From Riptortus pedestris (lineage: Eukaryota > Arthropoda > Insecta > Hemiptera > Alydidae): a stretch of DNA of 64,000 nt. Location of the stretch: positions 126,205,001 to 126,269,000 of the forward strand of contig CM032228.1 of assembly GCA_019009955.1 (NCBI GenBank), given 5' to 3'. Position 1 is the stretch's first letter, and the number at the start of each line of letters is the position of its first letter. The notes under the pieces were generated by a model. The model did not search any database, was not told the origin of the DNA, and saw only the letters and a program-made list of their open reading frames with translations. The translations under genes and the position numbers were made by a program. Below are positions 22,319-32,668 of the stretch, piece after piece.

Positions 22319-22378
22319 GATGATGAAGCGTATGATCTGAAAGCGCTCTGTCCAAAGGCCTTTGCTTTCCTATTTGAG
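22310..22378 (+). CDS. Candidate 69-nt exon at the edge of the foldback
   Basis: GTTTTCCAG|CAGGGAACTG gives a good acceptor and TTTGAG|GTACCTGA a good donor. The 23 codons between are open and protein-like (QGTDDEAYDLKALCPKAF, then AFLFE), with a higher GC share than their surroundings. The first nine bases belong to the right arm of the inverted repeat. I do not recognise the protein. A single short exon is weak evidence. Confidence 0.3.
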
Positions 22379-22528
22379 GTACCTGACTCACAATCCAGCG
22401 CCTCAATAATGGATGATTTTATAATCGTTTATTTTCACTGAAATAATAATGAAAACTGAATAATTATTAGTGTGTATTTCTATTAGTAAGAACACTATTA
22501 AAAAAAAAATACTACTAAAAGAAAAATA

Positions 22529-23285
22529 TGTAATGAAATTGACATTGCATTACATAAGCCCATTATAAATGGCCATATATTTTATATTCTGAGTATTCCC
22601 AGCACAGAGCACATTAAGATTATTATGTATGAATGCTTAAATGTATTGTTTTTACCTTTAAATAAGAATTATATCCAATTTAGAGTGAAGTCACCATGTG
22701 CTCTAGCATTTTCATAGATAACGCCGATGGATTTTGATAATAACATTCACAGCTCTTAACGTCGGTACACTAAGTAATAATACGGATGAATTTCGATAAT
22801 TAATTCACGTTAAATGCACTTTTTGAGCGTATTTCGATCGGCAGTCCAAAGTTCACTTCCGGATTAGCCCTATATAAGGACCCCGATACAGAGGATTAAG
22901 GTCAGTCATATTCGGCATCCTCTGGAAGGGAGACAGACCTTGCTTCTCGTGCGGGAGAGTTAATCCTTCAGCTTGTTCCTGCCTGCCTAGTCTACTCTAT
23001 CTCTCACGGCTAAGTCAGCACTTCTATTCAACAGCTAAGTCTTTTTATTGTAATATAGACTAAGTATTATTAAGTGTCCCCCATTATATTTATAAAGGTG
23101 CCTTTTCATTTTAATTATTAATATTTATAATTGGTGAATATTTTTATTATAAATAAATTTATATATTTGAATTTGGACTCGAGTCGATTGTTGGTGGCCC
23201 TTCCTAAATTCTTGTTAGTGGTTTGGTTGTGGGATTTTTTATATATTTCAGCTTCCACTGCTTATCACGCAGCCAGATCGCAACA
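22529..23285 (+). repeat. 5' long terminal repeat
   Basis: TG...CA boundaries. U3 runs to about 22903, R begins at the initiator A (22904), and AATAAA lies at 23152-23157. U5 ends GCAACA at 23285, two bases before the primer binding site. It differs from the 3' LTR only near 22846, 22996 and 23022. Confidence 0.9.
22871..22935 (+). promoter_or_regulatory. LTR core promoter: TATA, Inr and DPE
   Basis: TATATAAG at 22871 lies 33 bp before the A of TCAGTC (22902-22907). That hexamer matches the arthropod initiator consensus TCAGTY. AGACA at 22931-22935 falls at +28 to +32 counted from that A, matching the downstream promoter element RGWYV. All three elements are duplicated in the 3' LTR. The positions are read from the sequence; promoter use is inferred. 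Confidence 0.6.
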
Positions 23286-23287
23286 AG

Positions 23288-23303
23288 TGGTAGCAGAGCG
23301 TGG
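23288..23303 (+). promoter_or_regulatory. Primer binding site (initiator Met tRNA type)
   Basis: TGGTAGCAGAGCGTGG starts two bases after the 5' LTR. TGGTAGCAGAG is complementary to the CTCTGCTACCA 3' end of animal initiator methionine tRNA, with the remaining bases partly matching. A TTCTCAA/TTGAGAA stem follows at 23304-23323 and could be part of the RNA leader structure. Confidence 0.75.
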
Positions 23304-23579
23304 TTCTCAACATTTTTTGAGAAGCCACAATAATTTTTGGTCTCACTACTAACTGTAGCTGAACCTTTTCTATCGGCATATTTATTTTTATTATACGCTA
23401 CGTAATTTATCGAGCGTCTGCCGATTAGCGTATACATCGCTAAATTTATATTTTATATTAAATTTTTTATAAATTAATTTTTTACCCAGTTTAGAGTAAT
23501 TGGGGTTTTAGGAAGGTTAAATAATTTAAATTTTTGTTGTCCTGTTGTTGTGTCCACCGTCTCCTTTTCTTTTTTCATC

Positions 23580-24938
23580 ATGGATGCCGAACAACAGAAT
23601 ATGACTGCACAGGATCAACCCCACCAAATCAACGACTCTAGTTTAAGTGCTGAAGGTATAGAAAAATTAGTCGAATTGCAGCTTGAAAAAAAGTTATTAG
23701 AATTCAAATCAGAATTTCATTCTTATTTTACCAAGCTTACAGAGTGCTTAGGGGGCATGCTGGAGTGTGCGGGGACCTTTTCTAAAATATTTGAGGCACC
23801 AACAAATGTTCCCCATGATAATGCCCTTCCTAGTATTTCTAGACAGCCAACCCAATTTGAAGAGAAGGCATCAACTCCAGCTAGAGGTTACACTTTTCTC
23901 CAGGACACATTTAGAATTTCAGAGCCTGTTAAAAAATTACCCCCATATTTCGACTCCCTATTAAATAATGTACCCACTTTGAGGACTAGCGACCCTCATT
24001 CTATCTTAGAATTTTTGGAGGCACTTTACGAGATTAATAAATTAAAGCCCACCTGGTTTGATAAAATTTTTGAAAGATTGACATTTTCCCAGCCTCAGGC
24101 AGTTTTAAAGCATTTATTAACTTCGCCCAATTTAACGTTTGAAAAAGTGAGGGACACACTTTTGTCAAACACGACGCCTCGTACTAGACTACAGTACAAA
24201 ATTGATTATATCTATAGGCAACAAAAGGCTGGGGAACCATTCCGAGAATATGCAGACCATGTAATTAAATATTCAGAAATTTTGAAATTTGAAAATGAAA
24301 GTGAAATAATTGAAATAATATTAGAAAATGCTAATGACCGAACACGATCATTTTTTACATTTAATACTATTCCTTCAACATTCAGGGAATTAAATTTATT
24401 AATTGATAGAGTAGAGAAATTAGAATTAAATGCTAAACAGTATACATCAAGTAATAATTTTGTGGAAAATAGGTCTGCGTTAACCCTCCCACCCGCCCTT
24501 AATAAATCAATTGAGGACATAAAATCACTAATGGATTTTCTAAATTCAAGGGGGAGGGAAGAGTCGCACAGACCATATAGCGACTCAAATGCTGCCCGGA
24601 ATAGGAACTATAATAGATACAGTCATAATAATAATAATAATAATAACAAAAATAATTATTATAGACACAATTTTCCTGACAGAAACCAGGATCGGGGCAG
24701 AGATAGACCAAATTATCATAGGGAGCAGCCAAAGTCTCCTACATCTCCACCTAAAAAGACCCATGTTAGGTGGAATACTAAGCCTCCAGAAAAATTAAAT
24801 TATATGGCTCCACCACAGGTAATCTATCTACCGGCTCCTCCTGTCCAGCAGAGTTATAGAGGATTTAAGAAGAAAAAATTTAAATCCAAGGAGGAGCCCA
24901 AACGGGCTGTTAAGCCCAATGGGGCATCTAATAACTAA
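23580..24938 (+). CDS. gag: Gag-like capsid polyprotein of the LTR element
   Basis: A 452-residue ORF. I start it at ATG 23580 (MDAEQQNM), because the frame upstream begins only with a GTG. Residues about 20-60 contain a predicted coiled coil (EKLVELQLEKKLLEFKSEF). The middle (about 150-290) matches the retrotransposon gag pattern: PHSILEFLEALYEINK, YIYRQQKAGEPFREYADHV, then EIIEIILENANDRTRSFF and FRELNLLIDRVEKLEL. The C-terminus is Asn/Arg/Lys-rich and basic, with a poly-Asn run from an AAT repeat. It has no CCHC zinc knuckle, so RNA binding probably relies on basic residues. It likely packages element RNA into particles. No protease follows to process it. Confidence 0.7.
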   Translation: MDAEQQNMTAQDQPHQINDSSLSAEGIEKLVELQLEKKLLEFKSEFHSYFTKLTECLGGMLECAGTFSKIFEAPTNVPHDNALPSISRQPTQFEEKASTPARGYTFLQDTFRISEPVKKLPPYFDSLLNNVPTLRTSDPHSILEFLEALYEINKLKPTWFDKIFERLTFSQPQAVLKHLLTSPNLTFEKVRDTLLSNTTPRTRLQYKIDYIYRQQKAGEPFREYADHVIKYSEILKFENESEIIEIILENANDRTRSFFTFNTIPSTFRELNLLIDRVEKLELNAKQYTSSNNFVENRSALTLPPALNKSIEDIKSLMDFLNSRGREESHRPYSDSNAARNRNYNRYSHNNNNNNNKNNYYRHNFPDRNQDRGRDRPNYHREQPKSPTSPPKKTHVRWNTKPPEKLNYMAPPQVIYLPAPPVQQSYRGFKKKKFKSKEEPKRAVKPNGASNN

Positions 24939-27900
24939 AATTTAAATAGTAGTAATGGCAGGGGAAAATTTTCTTTGTAGGTTCCACATAGAGAAACTTC
25001 TACAATTCCCCTGACCAAATTAGATGCCCTCCTGGGAAAGAGGATAAACTTCCTACCGATGAATAAACTTAGAGCCCTTTTGATTTATATTGGCCCTTAT
25101 ATGTTAAATAATATAGACCCTCCTAGGAATGAGGTTAAACTTCCGATCTTCAAGCTATCTGACTGATAGTCCTAAGCCTAGCCCCAAATAGCCCAATTAT
25201 TGATTTTATTATGTGAATTAGCCCATTATTGCTCCTAAGCATGAGGATATAAACTGCATCAAATAATGCCCATTTATTGATAATTTAATTAATCATTATA
25301 TGATAAATATTTAAGAGCTTAAAAATATAGGAACTCATATAAGATGAGTCTGTGAAAACATTGTTGAAAAATGTTTTCTTGGGTGCTAGCAAATATATTA
25401 GACTCTAAGGGAGTCATTATAAATAATTAATTTATATTAAAGGGCTAAGTATATGTATGTAAATGGATATGTTCATGTTTATAGAAATTTGAGACTCACC
25501 AAGTGGAGTCAGTGAAATTATTATTGAATAATATAGGGCATTAATTAAAATATTTTGAAACATATTATGGGCTATAATTTCTCATTATATAAGTCTAGCC
25601 ACTAGTTCATCCAAGCATGCCTCCACTAAATTTTCTTCAGCAACTCTAATCTTAGGGAGAGAACAAAATACACCTCTGCACTTCAGTGGGACCTTCAGCT
25701 GGACAGGCCACCATCTATGCAGGAAGAAAGTGGAAGGACGCCTGGAACTATCAAGATCTTACATTTGGTCTCAAAGGATCGCAACAAGTGGCAGTTGCTC
25801 CTAAGCAAGAGGGTAAACTGCCAGGTATTGCTCCTAAGCATGAGGGTAAACTGCAGAAATTCTTCCTCAGCAGGAAGAGAAGGTGCCCAGGACCCGAGAA
25901 CATTAATGAATTTTTTTTTTTCTCAGAAATTAATAATTTGTTTTTTCAGGAATTATGGATATAATAATATTCTTCCCCTTATGTTTCTCTCAAGTGTTAA
26001 GTATTTTTGTTGCATGCAAGATGGGTTATTATTGTTTAATAGCATGTATGTTCCTTAACACAGGGTCAACCAACAATCACTTGTTGATAGGTTCTCAGAG
26101 ACTCTTATATATGAGTCCAATATTCTGAGAAGGCACCTCAAGTTTTTTTAAGTCCTCTAATGATTAATAGAATTTTTCATTACCTATAATCATCTAATTG
26201 TAATTTTTTTTTCCTAAAAAAGGAGGCCTAAAACCTTAAATTTTTGATTGAGGATTATTTTCAATTAATTATTGTAAGCAATTTTTGTAAATTGTTTGAA
26301 ATTAATGTTGTATTATATATTGTAAAGCTTACAAATTTGTCCTCATTGATAGAAAATTTTTTTTATTGTATAAATTTATTGTAATCTATCATGTTGTTGT
26401 GTCAACTATAGAATTGGCATAATCTCTACTGTCTGTAAGCCAAAATAATGCCTTAAGCATTATTTTAAATTTTTTTATAACTTAGTTTCAAATTTTGTAA
26501 AGTAAATTTTTGAGGCTTGACAAGACCGTGAGAGGATAGTTGTTCCAAATCTATGGAGGGCTGACTTGTAATTATGGAACGGACACTGATCCATTTGAAA
26601 GATTTCAGAGACTTTGAATGCAGAGAGCACTCTGCATATTAGCTGATAGGACAATATACAGCTGGAATAGATGTCCTGAACTCCCCTTCCAGAGATGCAA
26701 CTTCTCCAGGAGATGAAGACATCATCCTTTCTACTTCATCATCAACGTCCCAGACGACGAAGAAGAGGGAGAAGACATCAAAACAGTATTTATGTAGTAT
26801 ACTAGTTTATTTTTAATTTTCCCCCTTATATTGTATTTTGTTAGGGAAAAATTTGTCCTGTCTTTTTAAAGTATGAGGATCCATTTTAGTGACAAGAAGT
26901 ATAGGGGTTATTTTTTTTTGGTTTGTGCATTCACAAGAGATTTTCATTAATTTTTTTTATTAGGGCTTAGTTCCCAATTGTAGTTTTTTGATTTAAGATC
27001 AGTTGTGAAGGCTTTAATTTTTTTTCCCCCTGTATTAGTTCTTCTTTGTCACAAGGCACCTGTCCTGTTTTTTTTATTATTGTAAAGCAAATTGTATGTA
27101 AATATGTTGTAATATGTAAATATTCATATTCTTATAATGGATCCCATACAATTTTGTAAATAGGCCTTTTTAGGTTAAGTCTCTGATGTAATCAATCCCT
27201 CCCGGGCCAAATTTTTGAATTTTTTGGGAATCATTTTAGATTTTTTTTGGATCAAATTTTTTTTTGATAATTTATTGGTCCTGAGTTAGAAAAGTCTTAC
27301 AGATATATTTTATCTGAATTGATCATCATTATATTTAAACTTTTCCTATCCCTTCTTTGGAATGGATACACATGGAAGCATATTTTTTTTTATTATTTAA
27401 TACATATATATGCATATTGGTGAACTGACGCATATGAAAATATGTAGTCATAAACTTTATAAATTAGATTAGGGTGTGCCTTGTCAACACTATTTTATAT
27501 TTGCACATCACAATTTACACTGATATTTCCTACACATGCCAATATGGGCAAAATTTTATTGAACATGAGCTAAGTCTCCACATATGTGTTCTAGATAATT
27601 CATCATGTCTTGGTGTAACTGGGGACCCTGACTATGATTAGTCATTTTTCTGATTTATTATTTATGGACATATATGTGCCCTTTTGTAGTGGGCAGTTCC
27701 TGTTGGGTCCTCAGTCGTTGGAGGCGTTATTTTTTGGGATCCCTTGTTTTTTTTTGGTTTTGGACCAATATTGTGATTGCGTTGAGCATCACTGTAAGCC
27801 GTTCGGGATGCCCTACCTCCAACTAGTATATATTGGCTTACACTATTTATTTATTTCACACCAGACAAGGACTTAAAATTATTAGTATAGGAAATATGCA

Positions 27901-28034
27901 TATCAATAATAACTTGATATTCTATATGTTCACCATTGGGTATACATTCCATTGCTTCCTGTTATATTTATGATTTATTATGATTATTTATTATTGAGTT
28001 TGACTTGATGTTTGATCAATAGACTTTTGGTCCC
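24939..28034 (+). other. Non-coding interior of the gag-only element
   Basis: About 3.1 kb of AT-rich sequence with no pol motif in any frame. After the gag stop the same frame reopens past a TAG (24996-25160), giving about 55 sense codons (TKLDALLGKRINFLP, DPPRNEVKLPIF) before another stop. Five copies of a ~26-nt motif, CTCCTAAGCATGAGG followed by (G)TAAACTGCC, lie at 25027, 25118, 25231, 25797 and 25830. Each can form a short CCT...AGG stem. The rest is T-rich with A/T homopolymers. Confidence 0.65.
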
Positions 28035-28048
28035 GGGGGAGGGGGTGA
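28035..28048 (+). promoter_or_regulatory. Polypurine tract
   Basis: GGGGGAGGGGGTGA directly precedes the 3' LTR and would prime plus-strand DNA synthesis. Confidence 0.8.
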
Positions 28049-28805
28049 TGTAATGAAATTGACATTGCATTACATAAGCCCATTATAAATGGCCATATAT
28101 TTTATATTCTGAGTATTCCCAGCACAGAGCACATTAAGATTATTATGTATGAATGCTTAAATGTATTGTTTTTACCTTTAAATAAGAATTATATCCAATT
28201 TAGAGTGAAGTCACCATGTGCTCTAGCATTTTCATAGATAACGCCGATGGATTTTGATAATAACATTCACAGCTCTTAACGTCGGTACACTAAGTAATAA
28301 TACGGATGAATTTCGATAATTAATTCACGTTAAATGCACTTTTTGAGCGTATTTCGATCGGCAGTTCAAAGTTCACTTCCGGATTAGCCCTATATAAGGA
28401 CCCCGATACAGAGGATTAAGGTCAGTCATATTCGGCATCCTCTGGAAGGGAGACAGACCTTGCTTCTCGTGCGGGAGAGTTAATCCTTCAGCTTGTTCCT
28501 GCCTGCCTAGTCTACACTATCTCTCACGGCTAAGTCAGCACATCTATTCAACAGCTAAGTCTTTTTATTGTAATATAGACTAAGTATTATTAAGTGTCCC
28601 CCATTATATTTATAAAGGTGCCTTTTCATTTTAATTATTAATATTTATAATTGGTGAATATTTTTATTATAAATAAATTTATATATTTGAATTTGGACTC
28701 GAGTCGATTGTTGGTGGCCCTTCCTAAATTCTTGTTAGTGGTTTGGTTGTGGGATTTTTTATATATTTCAGCTTCCACTGCTTATCACGCAGCCAGATCG
28801 CAACA
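28049..28805 (+). repeat. 3' long terminal repeat
   Basis: An almost exact copy of the 5' LTR. It ends CAACA at 28805, followed by the AATA target duplication. Confidence 0.9.
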
Positions 28806-28809
28806 AATA

Positions 28810-30655
28810 AAATTTCTAAAATATAATTTGGGCAGGTGATATGAAATTCTAAGTTTAATAAGCAGGTATGTAAAGAATTATTTCTGTAGTTATTAAGAAA
28901 ACTCGCCAGCTGTTGCCGTACTTTAGCACCCTGAACAATTTAATTTACAAATGGAAATTGTTCTAGCATAAAACTTGATTATTATATCGCATTACTCTTC
29001 TGAATTCAATTAAAGGTGAAAACAATAGGATACAAAACAAAAAATATTTTCAGTGTAATCTCAAAAGGTCATGTGATAAAACATGAAATAAATTATAAAA
29101 AATTCAATACAGAGCAGTTTTCGAAACAAAAATTGGTTTAAGGTTGATAATAAATTAACGCTTTCCTTCCACATTTAGCTAGGGAATAAAATCTTATTCT
29201 ATTTAATAATGAACAACACAAGTCACTTTTACACTGACATAAATTCCTTTATTTATTTATATCTGTGTCAGGTGTTTTATTAACATAATTCACCAATATA
29301 ATTACCTGATTTACCTGTTTCACATCTTTCGTTAAGTTTTCCCACACGCCAATGTATACAACCGTACCAAGAAGGGAGATAGAGACTATACTCATGATTT
29401 GCTTTTTGAAAAACGTCATCAAATGTTTAACTATTTATCTGAGGAGTTTAAAAATAAAGTATATATATTTCAGTGTATTTTCGGTCGTAACCTAAGCGAT
29501 AATATATGCAATTGCACAGAAGAGACTGCTTATAAAAATATGTAGCAGTAACTAACATATATGATTATCTCATATGTGTTTCGAATTTTATCTGATACTT
29601 TTGAATTATGTGTTTATGAAAGTAACTTTTGTGGCTTACAACATCGCAATAATTGTTTGCCGTCAACGTTTCTTTGTCCACAAAAGTGATAAGAAGAAAC
29701 TTTCCCAAAGTTATATGTATATACTGTTGATGATGAGAACAGAGAGAAGTCACTTTGTAGTTGCTTCTGCTGGAATATGGAATAGTCTAAGAGTTGAAAG
29801 TTAGGCTGGTGATATCTGCTGCGCACACGTCAGCACTTGTTGCATCCCTTTACTTAAGTGGGAATTGTTGCAAACTAACCACTCATCGCTTTTGATAGAA
29901 CTTTGTAAAGTTATCCTATTTCAACAGGAACAATAGAGGCCATTCTCACCACCAACTTCTTTACAAAGTTGTCGTGACTTTATCAAATCCGGCAAGGTGG
30001 CGTCAGAGACCTTTCAAGGCTTATTGACATGGTATTTACAACTTTACAAAGAGTTTTATATATGTACAAAGTAACCAAGTCATCCGTCCATGCAAATGAA
30101 TCCAATGTAAACATCTAAAATAAAATAAATAAAATTCATAAATTTATTTACTTAAATTATGTAAGTATTCACAAATACTTACAAAATCCAACAAGACAAT
30201 CAAATTTTAATACCCTAAGTGAAAAGCAATAAAGATTCAAATGAAGAATAAAAGTCAATAAAAATGGGAAAGATATATAAGTGAGCAGAGAAGTTTACAG
30301 CTTAAGCTCATCAGCTGGCTCATGTAACTTCTTAAGAAACACACTTTGGACCCTAGGGATCGCTATATTATACTTTTCTTTTATTTCTAGTTCAAGCGTA
30401 TTATAGTTTATTCCTTATACTGCATAAAACGTTGCTAACTAGGTAGTTCTTCATGTCTAAATCCCTACCATCTTATATATGTTATCAGTTTATTGACAAT
30501 CCTCATAGTTTTCGAAAGTCTCGTTCAAAGACAAGGTGACATAAGTACTAGAAAGAGGTACTAACTTATTTCTAAATTCCAATAGTGAAAATAAAGTTCA
30601 TCACTTAGAATCTTAGTAAACTAAGCAGATTTCCCATGATTTATGCGTTTCGAAG
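28810..30655. other. No recognisable feature
   Basis: AT-rich. Overlapping open frames on both strands at 29565-29826 have no motif. Confidence 0.45.
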
Positions 30656-30661
30656 AGAGAC

Positions 30662-30741
30662 CAGAGTTGGATGGTAACCTGTAGAGAACCCGCCCCAATT
30701 AGCCTTAGTTGCAAAAAGTGGACGTAAATAAATAATTTAAT
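30662..30741 (+). mobile_element. SINE 3' fragment
   Basis: Only the body end remains: GATGGTAACCTGTAGAGAAC, CCCAATTAGCCTTAGTTGCA and AAAAGTGGACGTAAATAAAT. A Helentron-like tail fragment (AAACTAAGCAGATTTCCCAT, about 30612-30632) lies just before it. Confidence 0.65.
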
Positions 30742-32278
30742 TTAATTTTCCATGTGCCAGAATGTCTCTCAGATGATGTCATCTCATATTGAAATTCCAA
30801 GTTCTTCATTAGCAAAAACGCTATTTAAACCGGATTATAATTTAAAGTTAGCCCTAAGCTAAGGCCCTAGGCCATTGTGTAAAGTAAAAAAAAACCTCAA
30901 GAGATAATGTACGTTAATATTCCAGAGAGAGAAAAGAAAAAAGTTTAAATGACATTTTCAACGACATAGGACATTAATTAGCATTTTCCAGTCCCACTCA
31001 TTACTAGGATTATACTCACGATTTCTTATTTTACTGTGGCTCTAAATCTTCACTCCAGTAGGTCCCATTTTGGATATCAATAAACTTAATCTCCAGCTTT
31101 GCATCAAATGTTTACTTATCGAGTTTTTCAATGACCCAACAATATTCCAGCCAAAAAAGTGTTAATACTTATATATATATATATATACATGATTATAAAG
31201 AGAAAAATACCAATGGGAAAAAATTGTTATACTTCCCGAGCAGTTACAATTGCGACCGTTGATGTTGTTTGTATTGTATATAAATAAAGAGAATGAATTG
31301 TTTTTAGAATATATTTTCCAGTACTAAAGCGTTGGGTTACATTCATTAATTTAACCTCTCGACTTCAGTCCGTCATAAAACATAGTGTTACAACAGGTTT
31401 TTTTCAATTATATCAATGAATTGTTTGTATGTATTTTTAAGGGAGAAAGGTATCTTACACATTACCTCTACTAACAGGAGTGGGGTTTTCTGTAATGTCA
31501 AAACATGTCAGTTTCAACTTCAAGTATTGCCTGGTAAAATTTTCCGAAAGTAATTAAATCACACAAAAATCACATAGTACTTAGAACTAAGTATTATGAT
31601 CAAAAGACTTCATAACTTGTAAGAATGGAATTTAGTACCGCTCATATTTTTGGAAGTAGAAGTAAAATGTGAGATGGTATAATGGGATGTTTAAGTCACA
31701 AAAATAAATAGTTAATTCTTTCGTTTCAATGAATTGTGTCCTAAGGTATTAAAATAATATTTAAGGTACTATTAAATAAACAACAATATAATTTTTCAGT
31801 TATATGAGGTGATTCTCATTGTGTTGAAGTGTTGAAAATATTTGTTGTATCGTGGTATGTCACTTAATGCTATTTGGTGGGCTTCCGCTGTGACCTGAAT
31901 GCCCAACATTACTCTCTGTCTGGCATCTCTCCAGCGGTCACTTACACTACTTCCCAACACCAGGGAGAGAATCTCTCTTCCCAAAGATATAAACATACTA
32001 CTTAAATAACGTTGTTATTTCGTAAAAAGATCAAATACATGATCATTAAATTAAAGTCACGAGACCCACAAAATGATGAAAGACGTGTAAGTGCTTTAAG
32101 CTGTATAATTATGAGTTATGAACCCATGGAATGTGGAGATGAGAAGTGAACGCTATTCAGAAAGGAGATGAAAATAACTCCTTACTGCAGGGCTTAGTGC
32201 CGACTTGTCTCTTATTAACCAAAAGCAAGCAAAATTAATTAGACACTGACTGAGTAAGAAAACCATTGAATTCAATTT
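30742..32278. other. No recognisable feature apart from one open frame
   Basis: Mostly AT-rich. A minus-strand frame at 31796-31996 contains the coherent stretch SDRWRDARQRVMLGIQVTAE and follows a possible acceptor (TTATTTAAGTAG). I cannot identify it and do not call a gene. Confidence 0.4.
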
Positions 32279-32299
32279 AAAAAAAAAAAAAAAAAAAAA

Positions 32300-32520
32300 G
32301 CTGGGGCTTGGGATGGTCGTGCGAGTTAGGGCGTGGTCCTAATCTCGCATGACAGACCTAGAGTGGCGGGTTCGAATCCCGCCCTGGGCAGTAGAAATTT
32401 ATTTAATGACTTACTCATTAAATAAACTCCTTGTTCCCACCCTGGCTAGAAAAGGATGGTAAACGGTAGATAACCCGTCCCGATTAGCCTTGTAGCATAA
32501 AGTGGACGTAAAATAAAATA
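32300..32520 (+). mobile_element. tRNA-derived SINE, best copy
   Basis: The head folds as a tRNA-like sequence. An A-box-like TGGTCGTGCGAGTTAGG lies at about 32314, and a perfect B box GGTTCGAATCC at 32369-32379 sits within GGCGGGTTCGAATCCCGCC. Together they make an internal RNA polymerase III promoter. The body carries CTGGGCAGTAGAAATTTATT and CCCGTCCCGATTAGCC and ends AAAGTGGACGTAAAATAAAA. A 21-bp A run (32279-32299) sits upstream. At least eight relatives occur in the window. Confidence 0.85.
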
Positions 32521-32580
32521 TTAAAAAAAAATTAAAAAATAAATCCGGGATAAGATGAGAGTAAGTACGCACTAAAAACT

Positions 32581-32668
32581 TAGGATGTTATTTAATGAAT
32601 TGCGTCACTAAATAATTTCCTTTGCCCAGGCGAGAATCGAACCCGCCACTCTAGGTTTACCATGAGAG
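32581..32668 (-). mobile_element. SINE fragment
   Basis: An inverse copy with CCCAGGCGAGAATCGAACCC (inverse B box) and the TTTAATGAATT body. It lies tail to tail with the copy at 32300. Confidence 0.75.

Larger units (their letters stand above)
22529..28805 (+). mobile_element. Gag-only (pol-less) LTR retrotransposon, young insertion
   Basis: Two 757-bp direct repeats (22529-23285 and 28049-28805) start TG and end CA and differ at three positions (99.6% identical). The element is flanked by the 4-bp duplication AATA (22525-22528 and 28806-28809). It has a tRNA-type primer binding site, a polypurine tract, a promoter in the LTR and one intact gag-like ORF. Between the gag stop (24938) and the PPT there is about 3.1 kb with no frame long enough for protease, RT, RNase H or integrase. 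Since the LTRs are almost identical, the insertion is recent and pol was probably absent from the parent copy. It resembles terminal-repeat retrotransposons with a GAG domain (TR-GAG), described in plants. Confidence 0.85.

Noticed and set aside
23550..23579. Earlier start of the gag ORF
   Set aside because: The upstream in-frame codon is GTG, not a usual eukaryotic start. ATG at 23580 with G at +4 is the better choice.
32300..32388. Functional tRNA gene
   Set aside because: It has A and B boxes but continues into a repeated body and an A-rich 3' end shared with many copies, so it is a SINE head.
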